Shown here in pieces: positions 1-9,101 of a DNA stretch of 64,000 nt (the first letter of the stretch is position 1; each line of letters opens with the position of its first letter). A model generated the notes under the pieces. It saw only the letters and a list, made by a program, of their open reading frames with translations, was not told the origin of the DNA and did no database searches. This DNA comes from Pipra filicauda (lineage: Eukaryota; Chordata; Aves; Passeriformes; Pipridae). The translations under genes and the position numbers were made by a program. The stretch covers positions 3,916,001 to 3,980,000 of the forward strand of contig NW_024103874.1 of the NCBI RefSeq assembly GCF_003945595.2. The letters are read 5' to 3'.

Positions 1-1099
1 TCTCTCCAGTTTGGAGACTGTATTTGTCTTTCCAGAAAGTGTTTTCACAGATTTATCTGCTGGAAAAATGAATTATTTCTAGGAGAATCACAACTAACTG
101 TCATCCTCCCTCACCATTCCCCACCCCCCCTTTTTTTTTTAAATGCATTTTTCATAGTTAACTTAAATGTCAGAAGAACATAGCTCAAAAATGAAGTGTG
201 GGTTCATTTTTTCCCTCTAATTTTAGTATTTAAAAGGTCTCTCTCATGTGCTTTCTGTCTTAAGTTCAATGTGAATTCAACATGAAGCCTGTTTTTTGGT
301 CTTTTTAGCCGAGTTGCCACTACTCAAAACATCCAGGACTTTATCTATTAAAAATACTATCAGCTCAGAGGAGTACTAGTAAATTCAAGTGTTATCAGTG
401 AGAAGAGAGAATGTGCAGCCAAAGATGTTTTAGGTTATGGCTATGCTAAAACTCAGTCTGCTGAGTTCTGACTGCTGAAATTGCTCCTGAAATAAAGGTT
501 TAGTTATGTACTTCATTGTGTCTACACAGTGGCATGCACTCTAAATCCTAATTTACTTCATGATTTGAGAAAAAACTGATTCAATTAAAAAAAATTATTC
601 CCCACTTTTCAACATTGAAGTCCTAAGTAAAAATGCAAAACTTTTAAGTCTCTCTCACATGGCAAGCAATCTACTAGCATGTAAGTATTCCCAGCTAGTT
701 TTCCATGAATTTCAGTTTCATTAATTTACTTAAAGAATGTGTCAATGGCAGAATAAATATTGTGACCCTCTATGAGGAGAAAACCCAATAAACTGTGATA
801 ACAAAATGAGAAGAATACCCTTAGTTTTTCCACTGAAAAACCAGCAAGCTGAAACACTCTACTACAGATCAAAAAAGCACTTGGGCTACAACTGCAAAAC
901 TTATTAACTCTGGAAAAGAAAGATGACAGTGAATCAAAGAGTGAAGTGGAAATTCTTGAATTTCAACTCTGGCATTGCCTTACAAGCTGATTTATTTAAA
1001 GAATTCACAATCAGAAACTGTATATTTTTTAAGACACATCTCTAAGTCTCTTAAGATTAACCATAATAAATCCACTGATGTTTACGAATCGAACAAAAG
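1..1099. other. AT-rich spacer downstream of RPS21, no gene seen
   Basis: I find no coding exon, RNA gene or recognisable repeat here. The sequence is AT-rich with short T and A runs. It lies beyond the RPS21 polyadenylation site on the side where LAMA5 would be expected from human gene order (memory), but no laminin-like exon is visible. Confidence 0.6.
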
Positions 1100-1104
1100 A
1101 CACA

Positions 1105-1175
1105 GCACAATGTAGGTTTAAACTGTTTATTTCACATCACATGTCCCATACCGAAGTTTCTTCAGTTAGAAGTTC
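1105..1175 (-). CDS. RPS21: RPS21 terminal exon, stop codon and 3'UTR
   Basis: Only G AAC TTC TAA (NF-stop) is coding, at 1175-1166. The acceptor is 'ttcttctag'. The 3'UTR is very short, as is usual for ribosomal protein genes: AATAAA on the minus strand lies at 1131-1126. The cleavage site near 1105 is inferred. Confidence 0.9.
1126..1131 (-). terminator. RPS21 polyadenylation signal AATAAA
   Basis: A canonical AATAAA lies 35 bp past the stop codon on the minus strand. It is followed by a TG-rich stretch suitable as a downstream element. Confidence 0.85.
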
Positions 1176-4100
1176 CTAGAAGAAAACGAAATAAACATTG
1201 TTATTACAAACCAATTTGTTTCAACAGCTTCAAGTAAATATTTTTGAGCAACTGTGTAATCCTATAAATACAGCCTACACACTGTCATCCTAAAAGCTGG
1301 ATTTGGGTATGGAAGTTACCCCTGCAAGAGTCAGAGGATAAGATAAACACACGTACTTGGAAACAATCCCATCATTTTTTGCCAGGCGCAGAATGGAGTC
1401 GTCTGATTCACCCTTTAAGAAAGAAAATAAAAATATTCTGAAGTGTCCAAGTAATTGCTGACACACATTGAAAAGAGAGGCAGCTGCAGCAGTTAATGCT
1501 GGCAGGGAAATGCACAATGCCTTCCACAGATCCTTACATTTTATAGACAGATTAGTGTTTTCAAAATAAACTGTTAATTCTTTGTCATCCTTAAGGATAA
1601 GAAACAGTTTTAACTTGATAAAATACACATTTGCATTTACAAGATAATACTTTTGGGTAAGTGGACTTGTGATGAACTCTAAGAAGCTTCACATCACGTT
1701 TAACAACTTGAAGTCATTGTAGTATCCTCTCAAATAATTGTAAACAACAGATAAAAGCCAGATATTCAGTGTCTTGGTACATTCTTAAAAGAAATCACTT
1801 TCATCCTTCAATGATTTAAAAAAAACAAACATACGTAATTCTACAAACCAAAGTATTAAGAAAACAAACAAACAAGAACCCAGAAGAAACTGATTATTCC
1901 AACTTAAACTGAGGCCCTGGCACAGGTTGCCCAAAGAAGCTGTGGCTGCCCCCTCCCTGGAAGTGTCCAAGGCCAGGTTGGATGGAGCCCTGAGCATCCT
2001 GCTCTAGTGGAAGGGGTTCAAACTGAATGATCTTTAAGGTCCCTTCCAACCCCCGACCGTTCTGGTCTTCCATTACCCCCACAAAAGTGCTTGCTTGAGA
2101 ATGAGGTGAAGACACACTGTGTTTTCAGGGCCAAATATACATTTCATTAATTACTAATCAACACGTCAGGAAGCAGAATGATTTTGTAGGTGAGGGAAGC
2201 ACTCACCATCCTCCGGATTGGGCCGCAAATGGCGTAAGTCTTGAACTGGCCATTCACTCTGCCTGTCACCTTGTCAACCTGCAATTACAGCCAAGTTACT
2301 GCACACAGATTCTTATAAGGTTTTATGCTCTTACATCACACTTGCAAAGTTAAAAACTGCAGAAAAACACTTGCAGTGTTGAGCAAGTAAACTACAGAAA
2401 CTCCGGGCAAATACTGAAGTTAGAAGGTCAACTACAGATGATCTCTGCACAGCAAATTTATAGTTAATTCCATAGTGCAGCTATAAAATTTAGTGGATCA
2501 CACAGAGTAACAAGAAGTGGTAGCTAAAAGAAAAAAAATCTGAGTTCTGTACAAAGTTCAGTGTAAAGTCTACTTGTGGGTTTTTCCTACTTTTACAATT
2601 TTGTTTCATGTTTCTTTTAACTAAGGTCAGTATCCTGGAAAACTGAACTGAAGGGGGGAAGGGGACAGACTTGTTACATAGTTAGGAAAATGCCCAAGTT
2701 GAGAGACATAAATTGTCTCACTTTCTCCAGTTGCTGAGAAATTTAACAGGAAAAATGACAAAACAATATAAATCATGAAATTAAACAGTGTGGTGAACCC
2801 TATAATACCAGGTGGGTTTGTTTCCACATTCTGCTCATCTCTGATCCTTTGAAAACAAGAAATAGGGATCACTGAAGGAATGAAACATGGTGAACAAGGA
2901 AAGTATTTGCCTTAACATTTACAGGAAATCACAAACAGAGCACTTTTTAAAGTCAGCTAACACAAGAGACTCAGATGTTTAAAAAAAATGGGAACGTGGC
3001 CTTGTGGTCTCCTATTCAAGAACTAAATCAAGCTCTATGGCTCATGAGCTACAGGAACACTGTGTCTACAGAAATCCTGAAAGGTGAAAAGGAACGAACA
3101 AATAGGAAAAAAACCCCCAAATCATGCTAAAAGGAGCTTAAATCAACCGAGGCCCACGTGCATTAACTGGGAACCTGCAGGAGTCAAGGTCGACTGTGGC
3201 TTTCTTTATTGAATTATTTGAGATGCATCACATGCTGTTTTATTTCTCAACTTCTATCAGAAGTTTAAAGGTGTAGCTCTCTCATCACATACTTCTGTTA
3301 AGAAACTTACCTCAGAAATATTTATCTGAATGGAAGCATGATCCTTGGCACCAATGATTCGGTTGCTAGCAGAGCTAAGGAATAAAACAAGATATATTTA
3401 AACAAAAAGAAGACAGACAAAAAAAAACTACTAAAGCCAAGACTAAAGGCAAAATAAAACTGCTCAAGAAATTTAGGCAGTAACAGTTTAAACTTTCAGT
3501 ACTTAGAAAATTAAAATGCAGTTTTAAGTATATTTAAAGGAAACTTTCACTTGGTAGCATCATGCAGGCCTTGAAAACACAGAATATTATTTTTTTTTCT
3601 GAAATGCAAAAGATGTAGCAATCAAGGTAATTCATAAGACTGTAGTTTCTATGCCTTTTTCACTGGAAGCCACTACAGCTGTCAAAGACACTCAAGTTGC
3701 AAACCCTCAGAAATCCCAGGTAGTAAATAATATTTAACCTAACGTAATAAAGTGCATATAAATGGTTTATTTGTAATATTTTTTTAGCATACACACACTT
3801 TTAAAAAGCTTCCTACTGTCCATTTACTACAATACCAAAATTATACTTATGATGTGCTATTAGGATATGTGATTACTTAACAGGTTCACTACCATAGCTT
3901 GCAACAGAGTCACAGAGACACCTGTGTGCTATAAACACATGTTTACTTCTGATGGGAACCATTTTAGGAGGAAATTCTTCCCTGTGAGGGTGGTGAGGCC
4001 CTGGCACAGATTGCCCAGAGAAGTTGTGACTGCCCATCCCTGAAGTGTCCAAGGCCAGGCTGGACAGGGCTTGGAGCAACCTGGGATAGTGGAAGGTGTC

Positions 4101-4442
4101 GCTGCCCATGGCAGGGGGTTGGAATGAGATGAGCTTTAAGGTCCCTTCCAGCCCAAACCATTCTGTGATTCCATGTGCTGTCACTGCCACCCTAATCACG
4201 GCTGGCAGTTTTGGAACAGGAGATGCAGAGCGTTCTCAACTCTAGTCTTTGCTTTACGTACTTTACACAAGGTACCTAAAAATACAGAAACTGACAGTAA
4301 ACCTTCCCCACCACCCCCGGCACTCGCTGCTACAAGAAGCCTCTTTGCAGAGGGCCCATTCCCAGCCCCGGCCCCTCGCGGGCCCCGCTCACCATTTCCG
4401 AGGAACATAAAGGTCCACGAACTCCCCGGCGTCGTTCTGCAT
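1166..4442 (-). CDS. RPS21: Ribosomal protein S21 (eS21), complete, five coding exons
   Basis: This encodes the small-subunit ribosomal protein eS21, part of the 40S body/head region and needed for late 18S rRNA processing in the cytoplasm (family knowledge). The coding exons on the minus strand are 4393-4442, 3311-3374, 2207-2278, 1357-1412 and 1166-1175. All introns are GT/AG. The lengths sum to 252 bp, giving 83 residues plus stop, which is the usual eS21 length. The protein starts [16 protein letters not shown], continues [16 protein letters not shown] and [10 protein letters not shown], and ends GIVSKNF, so both conserved ends are intact. The start codon has G at -3. Compared with the mammalian protein as I remember it, several residues differ (see findings). 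CR1 fragments sit in introns 1, 2 and 4. The intact frame and introns argue against a processed pseudogene. Confidence 0.97.
1357..1412 (-). CDS. RPS21: RPS21 exon 5
   Basis: This 56-bp exon encodes [19 protein letters not shown], with the final AA completed by the next exon. The acceptor is 'ttcttaaag' and the donor is gtacgt. Confidence 0.97.
1908..2078 (+). mobile_element. CR1 LINE 3'-end fragment
   Basis: The sequence shows 'gccctggcacaggttgccc', '...aagtgtccaaggccagg' and 'ggtcccttccaaccc', all hallmarks of the CR1 3' end in forward orientation. It is 5'-truncated, with no intact reverse transcriptase, and lies in RPS21 intron 4. Confidence 0.9.
2207..2278 (-). CDS. RPS21: RPS21 exon 4
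   Basis: This 72-bp exon encodes [19 protein letters not shown] and then PIRRM. The acceptor is 'taattgcag' and the donor is gtgagt. It is phase 0 at both ends. Confidence 0.97.
3311..3374 (-). CDS. RPS21: RPS21 exon 3
   Basis: This 64-bp exon encodes [16 protein letters not shown] and then INISE. The acceptor is 'attccttag' and the donor is gtaagt. It joins exon 2 to restore a cysteine codon and ends in phase 0. Confidence 0.96.
3964..4176 (+). mobile_element. CR1 LINE 3'-end fragment
   Basis: It contains 'aggaggaaattcttccctgt', 'ccatggcagggggttggaa' and 'attctgtgattcc', the typical CR1 3' terminus. It lies in RPS21 intron 2, antisense to the gene. Confidence 0.92.
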
Positions 4443-4458
4443 CTCGTCGGGATCCCCG
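4393..4458 (-). CDS. RPS21: RPS21 exon 2 with start codon
   Basis: The ATG is at 4442-4440 and coding runs to 4393, ending in phase 2 (K followed by TG|C). The acceptor 'gtgcctcag' ends at 4459, leaving about 16 nt of 5'UTR in this exon. An alternative 'tgcttag' lies 11 nt upstream. The donor is gtgagc. A CR1 copy ends about 25 bp upstream of the acceptor. Confidence 0.9.
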
Positions 4459-4482
4459 CTGAGGCACTAAGCAGCAATACCT

Positions 4483-4745
4483 GGAAAAATCATGGAATAT
4501 CCTGAGCTGGAAGGGACACACAAGGACCACCCGGTCCAAGCCCTGGCCCTGCACAGACACTCCAACACTCCCACCATGTGCCCGAGAGCGAAACGCTCCC
4601 TGAGCTCTGTCAGCCTTGGCCCTGGGGAGCCTGTTCAGTGCCCGGCCACCCTCTGGGGGAAGGACCTTTTCCCGATACCCAACCTAACCCCCCCAGCACA
4701 GCTCCAGCCGCTCCCTCGGGTGCCGTCGCTGGTCACAGAGAGCGG
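4483..4745 (-). mobile_element. CR1 LINE 3'-end fragment in RPS21 intron 1
   Basis: Read on the plus strand it begins 'aatcatggaatatcctgag' and continues with CR1 complement through 'gccctgcacagacactcc' and 'ctgttcagtgcccggccacc'. The element is therefore in the minus (gene-sense) orientation. It occupies over half of the roughly 440-bp intron 1 and its 3' end stops about 25 bp short of the exon 2 acceptor. Confidence 0.92.
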
Positions 4746-5120
4746 GGCTGGCCCTGCTGGGGAAGCGGTGAGGTGGTGCCGGAGCCCGGCTGGGCTCCCG
4801 GGCCGCGCCCCGGAGCCCGGACACCGCGGGCAGAGCCCCCTCAAAGCCCCCCAGAGCGCCCCCGAGCCCCCGGTTCCGCAGCGGCGCCGCCATCGCTCCC
4901 ACCTCGCGCGCGGCCGGGGCGGAAAAGGAGGGGCGGGGCCGGACACGGAAACACGCGGGCACGGGAGCGCTTCCCGCTCCGCCCCTGGCGGCACCGGGAT
5001 CGGGAGCGGGCATCCGTCCCCGCGGGGATGGGCTGTCCAAGCACTGACCCCCGGGCCGCTCGGGCTGTGTCCCCCCGGCTGGGGATCAGAGAGCGGGGGG
5101 GTCTTTGTCCCGTTCCCCCT
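4745..5120. promoter_or_regulatory. CpG island at the RPS21 promoter
   Basis: This stretch is GC-rich with dense CpG, including 'ccgccccggccgcgcgcg' on the minus strand. It surrounds the inferred RPS21 start. CR1 fragments flank it on both sides. Open frames crossing it on either strand are GC-rich shadows. Confidence 0.7.
4903..4931 (-). promoter_or_regulatory. RPS21: Probable RPS21 untranslated exon 1 with 5'TOP start
   Basis: On the minus strand a pyrimidine run (CCCCTCCTTTTCCGCCCC) begins near 4931. It is followed after about 13 nt by a donor, CGAG|gtggga, at 4903/4902. A C-plus-pyrimidines start is the terminal oligopyrimidine signature of ribosomal protein mRNAs. Joining it to exon 2 gives a short 5'UTR. 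The exact start is inferred. Confidence 0.5.
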
Positions 5121-5144
5121 CCCCGGGGTCACAGCGCCACGTAC

Positions 5145-5270
5145 CTGCGGGACCGTCAGGAGACGTTCCAAACCCACGTGGGCGCGTTGCTGTGGCACCC
5201 GCGCCAGGGGACCCTGCCTGGGTGATCCCCAGAGGTCCCTTCCAGCCCGAACTATTCTGTAATCCCGTGG
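5145..5270 (+). mobile_element. CR1 LINE 3'-end fragment
   Basis: It shows 'gacgttccaaacccacgtgg' followed by 'ccccagaggtcccttccagc' and 'attctgtaatcc', a short CR1 tail. It sits about 215 bp upstream of the inferred RPS21 start. Confidence 0.85.
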
Positions 5271-5334
5271 CCAAACCGCCCCCGGGCCCCTCATGGAAGA
5301 CCCTCATCCCAAGCTTCCAGAGAGGGCCCAGCGG

Positions 5335-5698
5335 GTACCAGAGCGATGATCTCTCTTAGGAGAGACTGCAGGAGCTGGGCCTGTTTAGTCTGGAGAAGAT
5401 GGATAGGGGATCTCATTAGTGCATATAAATATCTCCAAGGCACCTGTGAAGAGGATGGTAGTGATGGGACAAGGATTAATGGGTACAAAATTAATGAGTA
5501 CAAAGTGAAAGAGAGGAAATTTAGGTTAGATATTAGGAAGAAATTCTTCCCTGTGATGGTGGTGAGGCACTGGAACAGGTTCCCCAGGGAGGTTGTGGAT
5601 GCCCCAAGGCCTTGAGCAACCTGGTCTAGTGGGAGGTGTCCCTGTCCATGGCATGGCATGGCATGTCCATGACTCTCTTAACATTATATGATTCTATG
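5335..5698 (+). mobile_element. CR1 LINE 3'-end fragment
   Basis: It begins around 'gagactgcaggagctgggcc' and 'tgtttagtctggagaag', then 'attaggaagaaattcttccc' and 'caggttccccagggaggttg', and ends near 'atatgattctatgg'. This is a longer CR1 tail than its neighbours. An internal (GGCAT)n stutter is present near 5650-5665. Confidence 0.9.
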
Positions 5699-5711
5699 GT
5701 ACCAGACTCTT

Positions 5712-5968
5712 TTCAGAGGTGCCCAGTGACAGGACGAGGAGCAATGGCTATAAACAAAAACACAGGGAGCTCCACCACTACATGAGAAAGAACTTCTTTA
5801 CACCGAGGGTGGCAGAGCCCTGGAACAGGCTACCCAGGGAGGTCATGGAGTCTCCCTCTCTGGAGACATTCCAAACCCACCTGGACATGTTCCTATGGCA
5901 CCTGCTCCGGGTGGATGGACCGCATGATCTCCAGAGGTCCCTTCCAACCCCAACCATTCTGTGATTCC
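5712..5968 (+). mobile_element. CR1 LINE 3'-end fragment next to the CABLES2 3' end
   Basis: It carries 'gtgacaggacgaggagcaat', 'ctggaacaggctacccaggg' and 'aggtcccttccaaccccaac', then 'attctgtgattcc'. Its end lies about 40 bp from the CABLES2 polyadenylation signal. Confidence 0.92.
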
Positions 5969-5989
5969 AGAACGAGACATTTGGTTACA

Positions 5990-8960
5990 AAACATGTATG
6001 AAAACAGGTTTTATTTCACAGCATCTTAATTTCACAGAAAGAACAAAAAGAACCCAAAAAACAAACTAGGCTACAACTCAGACATTTAAATAATGGAGCA
6101 TGACAAAACCAGAGCAGTATTGTTTACAGGAAAATGTACAGCCTCTTATCAAGAGAGTTCTCCATGCTGAGCCACCCCAGCAGCACCTTCACACAGCAAA
6201 AGACCCCCCCGAACGTAAACCTGTTTCTCTTCAGAGCAAGAGGAGTTTGGCTGTGAAAACGTAAACTGGCAGATCTGGGTTTTATTTTGGGTCCCACGTT
6301 GAGTTTACGAACAGAAAACGTACTAATAGTCCTTTGCCACATGGTGGCAGCTTTTAGGTGAAAAGAGAGAGATTCCCCACACAGGACTGCGAGCTGCGCT
6401 CTGGAAATGGGAAAAACCAACACACAAACACACAGAGCTGGTGTATCTCTGCAGAAGGGCTGTTTCTGCACAGACACACAAGGTGCCTGATGTACAAGCC
6501 CCAGGCTACGGCTCTGGGCAGCATCACCCCAACCCCAGGCTCTGCCAGAGACTGGCACAGCACTCGCTGCCCTGCGTCATCTTTGGCCTGTGCTCCCAAC
6601 AGCTTTTGAACTCAAGTGTGTGCCCAAGCCAAGTTTTAGAATAACTATTAAGACAACATTCAGCATTCTGTAATTTAATGCTCCTTATCCTAATTTGTTC
6701 TCCTGGAAGAAAACAAAAGCTTGCCGGTTTGTGACGTGATTCTGGGAGTGTAATTACAGCCCAGATGGCCACTTCAACTAGACAAACTTCCACTGAATAG
6801 AGACTGCAAAGTGTTGCAAACCAAAGAGCAGTTTTTTCCCCTTTGATGGTGAGAAAGGAAAGTTAATTTTGTTACATAAAGCTCTTTATACACTAAACAA
6901 AGAAGTTCCCAGAGAAAAGATATTTTCTCATTTTATTCATACTAACCAAGCTTTTCTGGAGACACCCTGTGAGAAATTTCTTTGCTCAGTTGTACCTCTG
7001 TCCCCTCCACAAAGCCTTGAGGAAATGTTGGACCACCTCAGCTGTCTCCACCACTGTTTGCTAATTTGGAGGCTCATTACACACTAGATGTTTAGTACAT
7101 CACTATTTCTGCATGCAAGCACAGTTATATTCAGTAGAAAGTTTAACTAGTAGGCAATTTTTTAAACCTTTGAGAAGATAACTGGCAAGCTTATTGTCTA
7201 AGCTATTAGCTACCTTATGGAGACTGGAAAATCCTTCTGTGTTAGAGAAATCACAAGCATATTAAATTTTACACAAATAGTTTGAAGCTACATACAGCTG
7301 AACACAGCTACAAAAGAGATAGTCACTGTAACTATTATATATGAAAAATACACTTCGAACCCTACTCAAAGAGGAAGGGGCTCCAGTAAAGTTTGCTGCA
7401 ATTCTAATGAAGCCAAATTAGCTTCAGACAAAAGAAGGCTGAAGAGCAAAGATTCAGCCTTGGTTTTGGCTACGACCAACATTTAATACAAGGAACAGGA
7501 ATTTACATTACTTTACATGTTAGATAGCAAGTCCCTGACCTCAGCACAAGGTCTGGTGTTTCATTTAGGAGTCAAACTTAAATTACAAATTTCTCAATCC
7601 AAATAGCCAAGTATCAGTTTTGTTCCTTGCAAACGGACACAGTTACTTATAATATTGCTTCAGAAAATAAACCCAAGAGCCAATACCACAGAAGGTTCCA
7701 AGTACAATCAAGAATTCATTCCCAACCTGGATATTTAAAAAAACAAACGAAGGAATAGCCAATGTTCAGAGAAGTTATTTAACCTGTGCGTACGCTCTAG
7801 AGCGCTGCTGGGCACCAGCTGGTGGCTGCTCAGATGTGCAAGAAATGCCAGTTTTATGAGGACCATCACAGTGATGCAACGCTTGGAAGAACCGAGTAAA
7901 AAAAGTAGCATTTTAAATACCGAGCATGCTTTGTTTCATTGGCTTTGTTTGGCAGCAGTAACTCTACTGACTTCATACTTGCTCAGAGCACATAAGACCA
8001 TATATAATACAGTCATATTAAAAAGGTGCTTATTTCAGGCTATGGAACAGTGAAACAAATAAAAACCCTAAATGATACATTTGACAGCAAATTGCTCTTA
8101 GTCGAGCGCTCTTCCACTGAAGAGTGAATGAGGACGGCAATCACTTCCCAGCTACCTTGTTCAACATGTGGTACTTCACGACAGATTTTCAAACCACCTT
8201 TCCTTTTTTAAGTGAAATGTGTATTTTTAAGGTATTAACAGTAAATAAATTGGAATGGAGTAATTTCAATCTCACTACTTATGGATCTACAGAATCATAG
8301 AACAGATGCCCTGTGTATCCTTAGTGCAGACATACTGGAATTATGTTCCTTGTATGCAAGGCCAATGCAGGTAAAGAATAAATGGCTATACAAATTCAGG
8401 ATTTCCCACTAAATAACAGAACTAACTTAAAAAGCACTGGTACCAGACCAGCCAGTTTTAGGCACATCTTTAAAAAAATAAAGTATGCATTTCATTAATG
8501 TAAAAATGCGAGAAGATTCTTAGAAATATCTGAACTTTATGGTGCACTGGAATGGAAGTGATGCTTCCCTTAGTTTCAAGGAATAGAATAAATGCTTAAA
8601 AAAAAAAAAAAGGAAAAAAGAACCAATACCATAGTATTCTTCATAGGGAAGAGCAGTTTTAGTAAAACCAAAAAGATAAATAAGGAGTAATAAGCAGCCG
8701 TGACAGCTGACTGGTGAATATTTGTGCTTTAAACGTCCAAAAGAAAACAAAAAGTTCATTAACTCTTCTCGTACCATCCCCCAGGCTTGGCATCCGTGTC
8801 CACAACACACAACTCGACAGTTTGACAACACCCTGCAGCCTTCCAAACAAGCTGGAGCCGCGGCGGGACGCGCACGGCGAGGCCAGTGGCACCTCCACCA
8901 GCAGCATCCAGGGATGCGATCCCTGGCACTGCCAGCTGCCAGCTGGGAACGGAGCTTTGG
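5990..8960 (-). other. CABLES2: CABLES2 3'UTR, about 3 kb
   Basis: No other exon or repeat is recognisable between the CABLES2 stop and an AATAAA at 6015-6010 (minus). The short open frames here are noise. The cleavage site near 5990 is inferred and proximal sites could also be used. The UTR end nearly touches a CR1 copy. Confidence 0.65.
6010..6015 (-). terminator. CABLES2 polyadenylation signal AATAAA
   Basis: The context 'ctgtgaaataaaacctg' on the minus strand contains a canonical AATAAA, and no other gene lies between it and the CABLES2 stop codon. Confidence 0.65.
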
Positions 8961-9101
8961 TTAAGACTGTTGTGTGAGCCGTCTGTAATGAGGTAAAACT
9001 TGGTTTTCAGGAAGATAAAGAGCCAGTTCCAAAGCTACAAGGACGGTGAATTCGAAACCGATGAGATCCCTTCTGTTGAATCTGAATCTCTCTTCTAGTT
9101 T
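8961..9101 (-). CDS. CABLES2: CABLES2 exon 10, C-terminus
   Basis: This exon encodes [20 protein letters not shown] through [12 protein letters not shown] and ends at TAA (8963-8961). The acceptor is 'actgtcatag'. The 3'UTR continues leftward for about 3 kb. Confidence 0.98.
   Translation of the reverse strand, partial: KLEERFRFNRRDLIGFEFTVLVALELALYLPENQVLPHYRRLTQQS

Noticed and set aside
4492..5262. 256-codon plus-strand frame over the RPS21 promoter
   Set aside because: It spans a CR1 copy, the CpG island and another CR1 copy. The protein is low-complexity Pro/Arg and not conserved.
5719..5964. 81-codon frame with CR1-like protein text
   Set aside because: It is the truncated 3' end of a CR1 element, so it is listed as a mobile element, not a gene.
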